From: Rikenellaceae bacterium | GTDB taxonomy: Bacteria; Bacteroidota; Bacteroidia; Bacteroidales; Rikenellaceae | Reading direction: 5' to 3' | DNA length: 64,000 nt | NCBI GenBank assembly: GCA_015060045.1 | Contig: SUZH01000002.1 | Span: forward strand, 124,001 to 188,000 | Part shown: positions 7,614 through 16,902 of the stretch, piece by piece | Numbering within the stretch: position 1 is the stretch's first letter | How the letters are laid out: each line of letters begins with the position of its first letter | The notes under the pieces: generated by a model | The model's database searches: none | Told to the model about the DNA's origin: nothing | Seen by the model: the letters and a program-made list of their open reading frames with translations, nothing else | Position numbers and translations under genes: made by a program

Positions 7614-9584
7614 ATGAAAAACCTTTTTGATCGCTTATTTACGTGCCTTGTTGCACTCTTTATGGTGCAGGCCGTATCGGCACAGACCGTAAGTTGGAAG
7701 ATGGAAGCCGGCGAGATCGAAGATGGCCGTTGTCGCCTGGTGCTGACGGCTGAGATCCCCGACGGTTACCACATGTACGACCTGGGTCCCTACGTAGGTG
7801 GTCCGACCGCTACGTCGATCCTCTTCACCGTCGAGGGTGGCGAGACGGAGGGTGAGCTCAAAGCGCTCACCGAGTCGCACAAGGCCTACGACGACATCTT
7901 CATGATGGAGATTGGCACCTACGAGATGGCTGCCGAGTTCGAGCAGTGGATTCGCCTTGAGGGCGAGGGTGCTCGTGTAACGGCACAGCTCGAGTGGCAG
8001 ATCTGCAACGACACCGGTTGTATCCCGGGTGACGACGAGCTGACGATCACCATCGGTCAGGCCGAGGAGGCTGCGCCCGTCGTAGAGGAGACCGTAGCCG
8101 AGAGTCCGAAAGATGCTGCCGGTGGCGGTTCGCTCTGGTCGCTCATCCTGGAGGCTATTCTTTGGGGCTTTGCAGCGCTCTTGACCCCCTGCGTATTCCC
8201 GATGGTTCCGATGACCGTATCGTACTTCCTCAAGGGTGAGGGTGGCGTTACGCTGGGTCGCATCCGCGCTGCGCTCTACGGTTTCTTCATCGTAGCTCTC
8301 TACACGGTGCCGATTGCCGCCATCATCCTCATCACGCGCCTGGTTGGTGGTGACGCCGTAACGGCCGACATCTTCAACTGGCTCGCTACGCACTGGCTGC
8401 CGAACATCATCTTCTTCCTCGTCTTCATGGTCTTTGCAGCCTCGTTCTTGGGCGCATTCGAGATCACGATGCCGTCGTGGATGGTGAATAAGACCGACTC
8501 GAAGGCCGACACGAAGGGCATAGGTGGTATCTTCTTCCTGGCCTTGACGCTGGTACTCGTATCGTTCTCGTGCACGGGACCGATCGTTGGTTCGGTGCTG
8601 ATCAAGTCGACCTCGGGTGAGTTCTGGACGCCGATCCTCACGATGCTGGCCTTCTCGATCGCCTTTGCACTTCCCTTCACGCTCTTTGCCTTCTTCCCTT
8701 CGATGCTGAAGAACCTGCCCAAGAGCGGTGGTTGGCTCAACTCGGTGAAGGTCGTGATCGGCTTTATTGAGGTGGCTCTGGGTCTGAAGTTCCTCTCGGT
8801 AGCCGATCAGGTTTACCACTGGGGTATCCTCGATCGCGAGATCTACCTGGCCATCTGGATCGTTGTATTCTCGCTGCTGGGTCTTTACCTGTTGGGTAAG
8901 CTGAAGTTCGCTCACGACAGCGAGGTGAAGTATGTCAGCGTGACGCGTCTGTCGCTCGCTATCGTAGTTTTCTCGTTCGTGGTTTATCTGATTCCAGGTA
9001 TGTGGGGCGCTCCGCTGGCCAAGCTTTCGGGCTACTTGCCGCCGATCACGACGCAGGACTTTGTCCTCGGTAGCGAGGCAACGACTACGGGCACGGCTGT
9101 ATCGAGTGCCGCTGAGCTTTCGACCCGCAAATACAGCGACAAACTCCACCTGCCGCACGGTCTGGAGGGCTTCTTCGACTTGAAGGAGGCCGAGGCCTAC
9201 GCCAAGGAGGTCGGCAAGCCGATCTTCCTCGACTTCACGGGACATGGTTGCGTAAACTGCCGCGAGATGGAGATGCGCGTATGGTCGGATCCCCGCGTGC
9301 TGGAGATTCTGAAGAACGACTATGTCGTTTGCGCGCTCTATGCCGACGACAAGATGGATGTCGACGAGTCGGAGTGGGTAACCACCGACGCAGGCAAAGT
9401 GCTCAAGCAGCTGGGTAAGATCAACTCTTACTACGCGCTGAAGACCTACGGCGTGAATGCTCAGCCCTACTACGTATTGCAGGGCGAGGATGGTAAGCCG
9501 CTCGTTGAGCCGCGCGGCTACAACCTCGACGTGGAGGCTTTCGTAGCCTTCCTCAAAGCGGGCCTGGAGGCCTACCACAAGTAG
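7614..9584 (+). CDS. dsbD: Thiol:disulfide interchange protein DsbD
   Basis: 656 residues. DsbD moves electrons from cytoplasmic thioredoxin across the inner membrane to envelope thiol proteins. A signal peptide ends near AVSAQ. The N-terminal domain has the cysteine pair of DsbD-alpha (ICNDTGCIPGD, about residues 130-140). The membrane core (about 175-475) has LLTPCVFPMVPM and SFSCTGPIVGS with its two conserved Cys. The C-terminal thioredoxin-like domain (about 520-655) has the active-site segment FTGHGCVNCREME (CVNC). Same strand as, and close behind, the radical SAM gene, so probably the same transcript. It ends at a strong terminator. Confidence 0.93.
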   Translation: MKNLFDRLFTCLVALFMVQAVSAQTVSWKMEAGEIEDGRCRLVLTAEIPDGYHMYDLGPYVGGPTATSILFTVEGGETEGELKALTESHKAYDDIFMMEIGTYEMAAEFEQWIRLEGEGARVTAQLEWQICNDTGCIPGDDELTITIGQAEEAAPVVEETVAESPKDAAGGGSLWSLILEAILWGFAALLTPCVFPMVPMTVSYFLKGEGGVTLGRIRAALYGFFIVALYTVPIAAIILITRLVGGDAVTADIFNWLATHWLPNIIFFLVFMVFAASFLGAFEITMPSWMVNKTDSKADTKGIGGIFFLALTLVLVSFSCTGPIVGSVLIKSTSGEFWTPILTMLAFSIAFALPFTLFAFFPSMLKNLPKSGGWLNSVKVVIGFIEVALGLKFLSVADQVYHWGILDREIYLAIWIVVFSLLGLYLLGKLKFAHDSEVKYVSVTRLSLAIVVFSFVVYLIPGMWGAPLAKLSGYLPPITTQDFVLGSEATTTGTAVSSAAELSTRKYSDKLHLPHGLEGFFDLKEAEAYAKEVGKPIFLDFTGHGCVNCREMEMRVWSDPRVLEILKNDYVVCALYADDKMDVDESEWVTTDAGKVLKQLGKINSYYALKTYGVNAQPYYVLQGEDGKPLVEPRGYNLDVEAFVAFLKAGLEAYHK

Positions 9585-9602
9585 GCTACATCGAATAAAA
9601 AC

Positions 9603-9646
9603 AAAGCAGGGTGTCCGAAAGAGTTCGGACACCCTGCTTTTATTTT
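9603..9646. terminator. Bidirectional rho-independent terminator
   Basis: Long stem AAAGCAGGGTGTCCGAA / TTCGGACACCCTGCTTT with T-rich tails on both sides. It overlaps the stop codon of the convergent MFS gene. Confidence 0.9.
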
Positions 9647-10866
9647 ACAAAATACCGTTCATCCAAGCCTAACACAAATCCTTTGCGATCGACTATAGCC
9701 ACTAACGTCAGAATCAGCACCACAAAGGTATTGAAGCGGAAGCCGAAGTGTTCGTTTTGCGTATGAAAGAGGGTATGTAGCAACGAAAGAATAAAAGGGC
9801 AGATCATCACGGCCAAATAGTTCATCGCCATCACAAACGACAACGCCAACGTCGCCGAGCGGGGAGGAGCAATCGTGGCCGTCTTGTCGTAGATAATCGG
9901 CTGCATTACCCCATAGCCAAAGCCCGCCAAGAGGACAGCAATAACCATCTGCCACTCCGCGTGGGCAAAGGAGAAGATCCCGAGGCCAATGGTCATCATG
10001 AGGAGCGAAACCAAGTTGGTCGAAGAGCGGAACAGCCGGATTATTCCGCCCAACATCAATCCGGGCAACATAATCGCCAGGAAGAAGAGCGCCATGAGCC
10101 AACCCGAGAAGGTCTCCGAAAGGTGATACTTCGTGATGAGGAATGGCGCATCATAGGTAATGACCAACACGGCGTAGGTAAGCAGAAAATAGAGCCACAT
10201 CATACCGACCAGTTTATTACGATCGATCTCGGTCTGCTGCAGCTGCAGACTCTCCTTTGGTTCGGGCACCGAGGGCACGTTGCGTAGCGCTACGCAGAGC
10301 ACGAGCGAAAGACCGGGCAGCAGGTAGACCAAGAAGGGTAGGTGCCAATTCACCGTGGCAAGGTACCCCGTCAGTGCCGTAGCCAGCACCAGCGTCAGGT
10401 TATTGATGGCCGAGGCGTAGCCGAGTTGTCGCACGCGGTAGTCGCCCGTGAAATACTCCACCACAAGCCCCGTCGATAGGGGGATGACCATCCCTGCACC
10501 GACACCGAGCAGGCAACTGATCGCAATCAGCGCCGCCATCGAACGGGCAAAGAGACACATCACACCACTGAGGAAGAAGATCGCCAACCCCCACATCAGC
10601 ACGGGCCACCGCTCACGCCCCTCGGAGAGTTTACCGGCCAAGAGGACAAAGGGAATGATCAGCAGCGAGGGGAGTGACGTGAGGAGCTGAATCTCCAAAT
10701 CGGTCGCATGGGGAAAGATCTTGGTCAAATCGCCCAGGATGGGAGAAATAGCTAACCCGGGCAACGACGAGATGGCCGAAACGGACCATATAGCCAGCAA
10801 CACCACGAGCGTCACTGACCCTTTACCGGTTTTTATCTGCATCATGACTTTGGTTTTCGCCTCCAT
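9640..10866 (-). CDS. Major facilitator superfamily transporter
   Basis: About 408 residues with some twelve hydrophobic segments, so an inner-membrane secondary transporter of the MFS. The loop after the second helix has GKLSEGRERWPVL, a variant of the MFS loop motif, and the start of the first helix is rich in Ser and Pro (AISSLPGLAISPILGDL). Drug and sugar exporters share such features; substrate unknown. The start is uncertain: ATGs at 10866, 10845 and 10842 are possible, while the most upstream one (10890) overlaps the terminator of the preceding gene and is unlikely. It ends within a terminator shared with dsbD. Confidence 0.85.
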   Translation of the reverse strand: MEAKTKVMMQIKTGKGSVTLVVLLAIWSVSAISSLPGLAISPILGDLTKIFPHATDLEIQLLTSLPSLLIIPFVLLAGKLSEGRERWPVLMWGLAIFFLSGVMCLFARSMAALIAISCLLGVGAGMVIPLSTGLVVEYFTGDYRVRQLGYASAINNLTLVLATALTGYLATVNWHLPFLVYLLPGLSLVLCVALRNVPSVPEPKESLQLQQTEIDRNKLVGMMWLYFLLTYAVLVITYDAPFLITKYHLSETFSGWLMALFFLAIMLPGLMLGGIIRLFRSSTNLVSLLMMTIGLGIFSFAHAEWQMVIAVLLAGFGYGVMQPIIYDKTATIAPPRSATLALSFVMAMNYLAVMICPFILSLLHTLFHTQNEHFGFRFNTFVVLILTLVAIVDRKGFVLGLDERYFVK

Positions 10867-10884
10867 ACCGCAAGCCTTGTACCA

Positions 10885-10917
10885 AAACAAAAAGGGCCAC
10901 CCGTTTGGATGACCCTT
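10885..10917 (-). terminator. Probable terminator of the FISUMP-like lipoprotein gene
   Basis: Imperfect hairpin (AAGGG / CCCTT outer stem, internal mismatches, GTTT loop) followed on the minus strand by a T-rich tail. Confidence 0.6.
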
Positions 10918-10936
10918 CTGCCGTATAACAGAGCAT

Positions 10937-12349
10937 TTACTCTTTCACGCAACGTACCATCATGCCGTTGGCGGTCGAGAACTTCAGATTGGTTCTCAGC
11001 CCGCTCGTCGTCGGCTGCTCCTTGTTGAACCAGAAGCAGAAGGCCTCACCGTCTGCTGTCCAGTTGTAACCGACCCAGGGCTGTGCTTCGGTAGCGGCAT
11101 TGCGCGTGAGTGACTCATCAAAGACATTTTGAATCAGCGCATCCGCATAGACGCGACGACCACCTGCAAAGTAGAACGACTTCACGCCATTCTTCTCCAG
11201 CGTCCATCCATACTGCTCAGCGTATTTCGTTGCAGCATCCGTTGCGGTCAAATCATCCTCAATCGTCAGCCCCTCAAATGCCGCAGCCGGAGCTACGCGC
11301 CATCCATAAGGGCAGGGGTCATTCACCGACTTATTCGGCGTATTCCAACCGCGCACTTCCGAAGTGATGTTCTGATCCCACGAACCGTTCTTGTCGCTCA
11401 CCGTAATGAAATGCAACGGATTGGCATTCGTGTAGGCATAGTTACCGCCCTCCTCGGCCGGAACTGCCAACACCTGCACAACATCCATATCGCCGTTGAA
11501 CAGGCTCATCGAGAGACCCTTCGAGGCGTTGTAGGTCGAAGGACCGATGAAGGGATCCTTACGGCCCCACTGGTAGTAAAGGCCATACGAAGCCAAGATC
11601 GAAGCCCGATCCTCGGTATCGTTCTGCAACTGACCCAGCGCACGGCTCATCACCGTATAGTTGCCATAGTCAAGCGCCTCCTTCTCTACGTCGTAATCCG
11701 TAGCCCAGATATGCCAGCTCCACAGCTGGTTGTTGGCCTCATCGAACGCACCCACCACCGCGTTGCCCTCCTTGAGCTGTTCGCTATCGGTGTCGGCCGA
11801 AAGATAGAACGTAGCCGTGCCATTCTCTTCGAGTTGCAGGTACTTCACAAAGTTCGTTGCAGGCTGCCAAAGCACGGCCACCGAGGCCGTAGCAATCGGC
11901 GTACCGTCCCCCTTGACCGAAGCGTTGAAACGATAGAGCGTATTGGCCTGCGTAGCCAGATAGCTATTGGCGGGCTTGCTCGAAAAATCAACCATCGGCG
12001 TATCGAGCGACACGAAGAGGCTGGCATAGACGATTTCGTTGCCATGCGTCGTACCCTTCAGCGTAATCGAGCCCGACGTATCGATGGTATCGGCAGCCAT
12101 TGCCGGAGCCTCGATCAGCATCGTCTTGGTTTTCGTGTCAATCGTAGGTTTTTCCCAACCGTCAGGCACGGCCGAAATCGCATAGCTCTTGATATTCGAG
12201 CCACCGAAACCCATCGTCACCGACTCGCCATAGGCCATAAAAAGCGACTTGCGATCGAAATGTACTTTGCCCTCCTTGTCGTCATCCGAGCAGGCTGCCA
12301 ACGCAACACCCACGAAGAGCAGAGCACAAATCAGCTTCAGATATTTCAT
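10937..12349 (-). CDS. Lipoprotein with C-terminal FISUMP-like domain
   Basis: 470 residues from MKYLKLICALLF; a start 12 bases upstream is also possible. Lipobox ALAAC puts the lipidated Cys at residue 19 of this start, followed by SDDDKEGK, an acidic stretch typical of surface-exported Bacteroidota lipoproteins. The middle looks beta-rich (Ig or BACON-like repeats are possible but unproven). The C-terminal half has WGRKDPFIG, NDPCPYGWRVAP and MVRCVKE at the end, which are hallmarks of FISUMP-type domains found in many Bacteroidota surface proteins and fimbrial tip-like proteins. Function unknown; surface adhesion or binding is inference. It is flanked by its own -7 box and terminator, and no fimbrial genes are nearby. 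Confidence 0.78.
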   Translation of the reverse strand: MKYLKLICALLFVGVALAACSDDDKEGKVHFDRKSLFMAYGESVTMGFGGSNIKSYAISAVPDGWEKPTIDTKTKTMLIEAPAMAADTIDTSGSITLKGTTHGNEIVYASLFVSLDTPMVDFSSKPANSYLATQANTLYRFNASVKGDGTPIATASVAVLWQPATNFVKYLQLEENGTATFYLSADTDSEQLKEGNAVVGAFDEANNQLWSWHIWATDYDVEKEALDYGNYTVMSRALGQLQNDTEDRASILASYGLYYQWGRKDPFIGPSTYNASKGLSMSLFNGDMDVVQVLAVPAEEGGNYAYTNANPLHFITVSDKNGSWDQNITSEVRGWNTPNKSVNDPCPYGWRVAPAAAFEGLTIEDDLTATDAATKYAEQYGWTLEKNGVKSFYFAGGRRVYADALIQNVFDESLTRNAATEAQPWVGYNWTADGEAFCFWFNKEQPTTSGLRTNLKFSTANGMMVRCVKE

Positions 12350-12381
12350 AGAATTTCTCATTTATTGTCTATATAACCTTG

Positions 12382-12389
12382 CAAAGGTA
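12382..12389 (-). promoter_or_regulatory. Candidate -7 box for the FISUMP-like lipoprotein
   Basis: Minus-strand TACCTTTG fits TAnnTTTG, 33 bases before the chosen ATG. A TTG occurs upstream, but at 12 bases the spacing is short. Confidence 0.55.
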
Positions 12390-12482
12390 CTAAAAAGCCG
12401 ACAAAAATCCGCACATGTGTGCATTTTTTTCATCTTCCATATCACAAACGCTGCGATCGACAAAAAAGTATCTTATCTTCAC

Positions 12483-12515
12483 AAAAAAAGCGGAGGTTTA
12501 TCCTCCGCCTTTTTC
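12483..12515 (-). terminator. Terminator of the M64 peptidase gene
   Basis: Stem GCGGAGG / CCTCCGC with a 5-base loop, flanked by A/T runs that extend the stem; just downstream of the minus-strand stop. Confidence 0.85.
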
Positions 12516-12525
12516 GATCGGCAAA

Positions 12526-13809
12526 TTAACGACACAACCACTCGATGTAGCGTTCGATATTTTGTTGACAGACGGGGCAGAAGGACTCCACGCCGCGGAA
12601 CGAGTTCATCAGGCAGTTCTGCATCGGGCGATACATTCCCTTTGAGAGGTAGCCCGCACCTTCATAGACGCCCACCTTATCACGATACGCCTCGGTCGCG
12701 GGGGTCGGAGTTGGGGTATCCTTTTCGATGAGCGACTTCCAAATCTTCTTCGTATCGAAATCCACGAGCGAGGTGATATTCGGTTCCCACGGCTCGAGTT
12801 TCAGGCTGTACATCGTCTCATCGTAGGCCGTATTACCCACATACTCATCGCCAAGGCCCATCAACAGGTGACCAAATTCGTGGATATAAATCTTGCCCGT
12901 AAAACCCGGATTATGAGCCGCCGAGATGCCGTAAAAATTGAAGATGCCGCCACCGCCATACTTCTGCGTATTGGAGAGCACATAGATATAATCGTAGGGT
13001 ACATGGGCCGCCAAATCGCGCAAGGTCTGCTGGTTGGCCACCGTCTGGTAACGCTCCGAATCGAAGGTCGTGAAGTTGGCATCGCAAGCCGTATTGCGCC
13101 ACACGCGCTCACCCGGAATCGTTACGCCCGAGTCCTCGGACGGAGCCCACACGGCACGGATGTTAAACTTATCCTTCAGGCGATCATAGGGGGCGTAGGT
13201 AAACATCGCCTTGGCAAACTTTTCGCACGCCTCCTCAAACTTCGCGCGCTCGCCTGCGCTATACCCCTCGGGCAACACCACGATATCGACACGCGTCGCG
13301 TGGTTGCCGTGGTAGGCGACATCGAACGTCTCGTAGCGAGGCGCGAACTGCTCCACCCAATAGCTTTCGGGGTCGATCTCCTGCTTATATTTCAGGGCAA
13401 AGCGACCCTTCGCATCGCGGCTGAAGAACTCGATGCGCACGGGTCGTTTGGGGTAGGGGAAAACCACCGCCTCGGCATAGGCTCGGCGCACCTGCTGCGC
13501 TTCGGGCGTATCCTGCCACTCGTTGAAGAGCGTACAATAACCACGCGAGTAGATCTCACGCTCGGAGGCCAGATCCACGATGCGGAAAAAGTGGTTACCG
13601 AGGTTGGTCGTATCGACCAACGAACGCTTCGAGCCGCCCCAATAGGGTTCGGCCTTCAGTCCGTTGACGAAAAACTCCTCGGTGGCATGGTCGCCCGTAT
13701 GCTGGTAGTCGAATCGCATCGTGCGATCGAAGAAATACTCCTCAAACTCAACCTGCGCCGTTGCCGTATAGGCCGCCAAAACGAAGAGCAGGGTCAATAG
13801 TTTTTTCAT
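12526..13809 (-). CDS. Secreted IgA-type metallopeptidase, family M64
   Basis: 427 residues from MKKLLTLLFVLAAYTATAQ, a clean signal peptide; the ORF extends seven residues further but that start is less likely. The zinc-peptidase motif is HEFGHLLMGLGDEY (His310, Glu311, His314, with Asp321 as possible third ligand), in the context typical of the M64 family (IgA peptidase M64). The N-terminal ~150 residues form the beta-rich domain usual in Bacteroidota members. Three Cys near the C-terminus (NCLMNSFRGVESFCPVCQ) may form a disulfide or bind metal. The family is named for an IgA-cleaving clostridial enzyme, but gut Bacteroidota members are largely uncharacterised, so the substrate is open. Confidence 0.88.
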   Translation of the reverse strand: MKKLLTLLFVLAAYTATAQVEFEEYFFDRTMRFDYQHTGDHATEEFFVNGLKAEPYWGGSKRSLVDTTNLGNHFFRIVDLASEREIYSRGYCTLFNEWQDTPEAQQVRRAYAEAVVFPYPKRPVRIEFFSRDAKGRFALKYKQEIDPESYWVEQFAPRYETFDVAYHGNHATRVDIVVLPEGYSAGERAKFEEACEKFAKAMFTYAPYDRLKDKFNIRAVWAPSEDSGVTIPGERVWRNTACDANFTTFDSERYQTVANQQTLRDLAAHVPYDYIYVLSNTQKYGGGGIFNFYGISAAHNPGFTGKIYIHEFGHLLMGLGDEYVGNTAYDETMYSLKLEPWEPNITSLVDFDTKKIWKSLIEKDTPTPTPATEAYRDKVGVYEGAGYLSKGMYRPMQNCLMNSFRGVESFCPVCQQNIERYIEWLCR

Positions 13810-13827
13810 CTGCAAATAGCTTAAAAA

Positions 13828-13864
13828 CAAAAGCGAACGAGCGATTTCGGCCCGTTCGCTTTCG
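13828..13864 (-). terminator. Terminator of the floA operon
   Basis: Stem AAAGCGAACG / CGTTCGCTTT with a 13-base loop; on the minus strand it is followed by TTGTTTTT. It lies 14 bases beyond the floA stop. Confidence 0.8.
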
Positions 13865-13875
13865 AGTGGTTTTCG

Positions 13876-14841
13876 TTACTTCTTTTCGGGCTTGCCGATC
13901 GTTTCGCGCATCTGCGTATCGGCCATGATGTTCTTCATCTTGTAGTAGTCCATGATACCCAGGTTGCCGTTGCGGAATGCCTCGGCCATAGCCAGCGGCA
14001 CCTCGGCCTCGGCCTCAATCACCTTGGCACGTGCATCCTGCGCCTTGGCCTTCATCTCCTGCTCCAAAGCCACAGCCATTGCACGACGCTCCTCGGCCTT
14101 GGCCTGGGCGATGTTCTTATCGGCCTCGGCCTGATCCATCTGAAGCTGTGCACCGATGTTCTTACCTACATCGATATCGGCGATATCGATTGAGAGAATC
14201 TCAAAGGCCGTACCGGCATCCAGACCCTTCTCCAATACCACGCGCGAGATCGAATCGGGGTTCTCCAGCACGATCTTATGCGAGGCAGCCGAACCGATCG
14301 ACGATACGATACCCTCACCGACACGCGCCAGGACGGTCTCCTCACCGGCACCACCGACCAACTGCTTGATGTTGGCACGCACCGTAACGCGCGCTTTAGC
14401 GATCAGCTGAATACCATCCTTAGCCACAGCAGCCACGGGAGGCGTATTGATCACCTTCGGATTTACGGACATCTGCACCGCCTCGAAGACATCACGACCG
14501 GCCAGGTCGATAGCTGTAGCCATCTTAAAGTCGAGCAAAATATTTGCCTTCTGGGCCGACACCAAGGCATGCACCACATTCGACACGTTACCACCGGCCA
14601 GGTAGTGGGCCTCCAACTCGTTGGGATCGAGGCTTAAACCCGCCTTCGTGCTTTCGATCATCGACGAAACAATAATCGAGGGCGGCACCTTACGCCAGCG
14701 CATCAGGATCAGCTGCAAAAGGCTGATTCTCACACCCGACACCAAGGCCGAGAACCAAAGTCCCACGGGGATAAAATAGAATACAATCCAGATGGCAACA
14801 ATCGCCACAAACGCCAATAAGGCAATAAATCCGGTATCCAT
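13876..14841 (-). CDS. floA: Flotillin-like protein FloA (UPF0365)
   Basis: 321 residues from the ATG; a TTG two codons upstream is a weaker alternative. An N-terminal membrane hairpin (residues ~5-45) is followed by the SPFH-type domain and the flotillin helical region rich in Ala/Glu/Lys ([20 protein letters not shown]). FloA proteins organise membrane microdomains in bacteria. NfeD-family proteins are their usual genomic neighbours and are thought to act with them; here nfeD is directly upstream, 18 bases away. It is the last gene of the minus-strand operon and is followed by a strong terminator. Confidence 0.93.
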   Translation of the reverse strand: MDTGFIALLAFVAIVAIWIVFYFIPVGLWFSALVSGVRISLLQLILMRWRKVPPSIIVSSMIESTKAGLSLDPNELEAHYLAGGNVSNVVHALVSAQKANILLDFKMATAIDLAGRDVFEAVQMSVNPKVINTPPVAAVAKDGIQLIAKARVTVRANIKQLVGGAGEETVLARVGEGIVSSIGSAASHKIVLENPDSISRVVLEKGLDAGTAFEILSIDIADIDVGKNIGAQLQMDQAEADKNIAQAKAEERRAMAVALEQEMKAKAQDARAKVIEAEAEVPLAMAEAFRNGNLGIMDYYKMKNIMADTQMRETIGKPEKK

Positions 14842-14859
14842 AGTCAAAGTTTTAAGTGT

Positions 14860-15321
14860 TTATGCGTCTATTTTCTTCACAATCACGCTGAAATTCTCGA
14901 AGCCAACGACCTCGATCTCGCATTTCGGATCAATGTAGGCGTCCACCGACTTAGCCTCATACATGCGACCTGCGATCTCCACCTTACCCATCGGCGAGAG
15001 GCGCGATACGGTCACCCCGCGATCGCCCACCTGAAGTTCATCGGCAGGCGAGGGCATCGACTGCGATTGAATCTCCTTCCTCAAGGCAAATCGTTGCCAC
15101 GTTTTGGCACGTAACGAAAAAACTGTCGCCACGAGCGCTGTCAGCAAGGCGACAACCAAGATCACAATACCCATGGTGGTCGATTCACCAAAAGCGATAT
15201 AGATGGCGCTGCCGTAACAAACCAGCGACAGAATGGCACCAATCGAAACACCCGGCAACAAAACCAGCTCGGCAATCAAAAACAAGATGCCGAAGATCAG
15301 CAGAAGAATGATGTATCCCAT
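14860..15321 (-). CDS. NfeD family membrane protein
   Basis: 153 residues: two or three membrane segments in the first ~75 residues (MGYIILLLIFGILFLIAEL, then LLALVATVFSL-like stretches), followed by a soluble OB-fold domain of about 65 residues (VGDRGVTVSRLSPMGKVEIAGRMYEA). This is the short NfeD form without the N-terminal ClpP-like protease domain. It partners flotillins, which matches the floA gene directly downstream. The exact molecular role is unknown. Confidence 0.9.
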   Translation of the reverse strand: MGYIILLLIFGILFLIAELVLLPGVSIGAILSLVCYGSAIYIAFGESTTMGIVILVVALLTALVATVFSLRAKTWQRFALRKEIQSQSMPSPADELQVGDRGVTVSRLSPMGKVEIAGRMYEAKSVDAYIDPKCEIEVVGFENFSVIVKKIDA

Positions 15322-15339
15322 ATCTTAACTTTTTAAGTA

Positions 15340-16896
15340 CTACTCTTGCGTTGTCGTTTGTGACGGCATGGCAATCTCCTTGACACGCACGTCGAGTGCC
15401 GTATCGGCTGCGCGCATCGCCTCGGCCACACGATCCACCTCCATCTTATCGGCGAAAGTGCCCACAACAAACAACGCTGCTCCTACGCGCGAGAGCTCCA
15501 CACCTTCGGTCGTAGACAACACCTCACGTACCGCCTCGGGCAGGGCCGACACACCATGAATTTCGATGCGATAACCGCCCGCTGTTGCAGAGGGTTGATC
15601 CTCGTCCAGGTTACGATACGCGCCATCAACCCATACCACCACCTGCGGTTTCGTAAAGCCACGTTTTTTTAGGAGTTTGCGCGCCTCTTCGGCCTCCTCC
15701 TCGGTAGCAAAGCCACCGGCAAAGTAACGCCACTTACCCTCATCGGTTTCGACATACGACAAGGGCACCGTACCGCGGAAGATCGACACGGGTCGCTTGG
15801 CTGAGAAGGTACCCAGCAACACGCGATAGATCGTGCCGTGTTCGTAAATCTTACACTCGGGAATCGGGTTCGAGGCCGTATAGCGCGGTTTGGAGACAAA
15901 CTCGATCGAATCATACTGCAAGAAATAGCGCTGCTTGATCGCCACGGGCGGCAACTTAAAATCGATCGTGGCCAACTGACCCGTCACGCCACGGAGCGAA
16001 TCAACCGCCTCCTGCAAGCCAAGCTCCTCGGCTACAGCCGTTTCATACTCCACCAACGCCTTCTTGCGCACAAAATAATCGACTACGGCATTCGAGGCCG
16101 TTTCGCCCTCCAACTGCACAATCTCGCGAGCCGCCGTAGCATAACGCTCCGACTGGCGATCGAGCTGCGTCTCTTTGCCCAGTGCTTCCATCAAGTAGTC
16201 GTAGGCGTAACTCTTATTGTCGTAGATGTAATTCCAAGCGGTTTGCAGCGAATCGGCCAACGCCGTATTGACGTGATCGAGCGTCGTGAAACGCTCCTGT
16301 AGCTCGGTTGCCTCCAATTCGGTAGCCACCGCAGCATAGGACGAAGCCATCTCCGTGAGTTCATAATAATTGGCCATGAAACGATTGACATAATCCACAG
16401 CCTGAATCTCACGTCGTTGGGCACGCATCAAGGCCTCATAATCGGGCATTGCCAGGTAACGGCTGAACAGCCCGTTTTGCACCAAGTTACGGCTACGCAA
16501 CGAGTCGGGCCACTCCTGCATCGCCTCCTCCGACTCGGAAGAGGTCGACGTATTCATGTGTTGCAGGACCCACTCCTGTTCGATCGTATTGATGCGGTCG
16601 ATCACGCGACCTTTCGCATTACGCAGCTCGAAAATCCGATTCTCGCCCTGCATAATCTGCTCGGCATATTGGGTTCGATTAGCCGGATCGTCGCGCAACA
16701 ATTGGCGCGCCTTGACGATGACCGCAGCCACCGAATCTTCCCGCATCTGCAACAGCGTATCCTCCTTCAAGAGCGACATATACTCGGTGTGGTGCTCCAA
16801 GCCGGCAATACGCGGCTCGACACGCACCTCTTGTGCCGTAGCTCCGAGAGAGAAGAATAGGAGAGTAAGCGTAGTTAATAAGTTGGTTCTTCGCAT
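15340..16896 (-). CDS. Secreted SPOR-domain protein
   Basis: 518 residues with a signal peptide ending near GATAQ. Residues ~20-330 look mostly alpha-helical, with charged and Glu/Ala-rich stretches, and may form coiled coil. From about 350 there is a SPOR-like domain (YRVLLGTFSAKRPVSIFRG, then YFAGGFATEEEAEEARKLLK and a VVVWVDG strand), and a second, weaker repeat follows. SPOR domains bind denuded glycan strands of peptidoglycan at division or remodelling sites. It lies between trkH and nfeD with gaps of 6 and 18 bases, so it belongs to the same operon. What the long helical part does is not known. Confidence 0.8.
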   Translation of the reverse strand: MRRTNLLTTLTLLFFSLGATAQEVRVEPRIAGLEHHTEYMSLLKEDTLLQMREDSVAAVIVKARQLLRDDPANRTQYAEQIMQGENRIFELRNAKGRVIDRINTIEQEWVLQHMNTSTSSESEEAMQEWPDSLRSRNLVQNGLFSRYLAMPDYEALMRAQRREIQAVDYVNRFMANYYELTEMASSYAAVATELEATELQERFTTLDHVNTALADSLQTAWNYIYDNKSYAYDYLMEALGKETQLDRQSERYATAAREIVQLEGETASNAVVDYFVRKKALVEYETAVAEELGLQEAVDSLRGVTGQLATIDFKLPPVAIKQRYFLQYDSIEFVSKPRYTASNPIPECKIYEHGTIYRVLLGTFSAKRPVSIFRGTVPLSYVETDEGKWRYFAGGFATEEEAEEARKLLKKRGFTKPQVVVWVDGAYRNLDEDQPSATAGGYRIEIHGVSALPEAVREVLSTTEGVELSRVGAALFVVGTFADKMEVDRVAEAMRAADTALDVRVKEIAMPSQTTTQE

Positions 16897-16902
16897 ATCA
16901 GT

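Noticed and set aside
7635..9632. 665-residue open frame on the minus strand opposite dsbD
   Set aside because: It covers the whole of dsbD in antisense, is rich in Arg/Glu/His typical of shadow frames in this GC-rich code, has no signal or motif, and lacks promoter signs.
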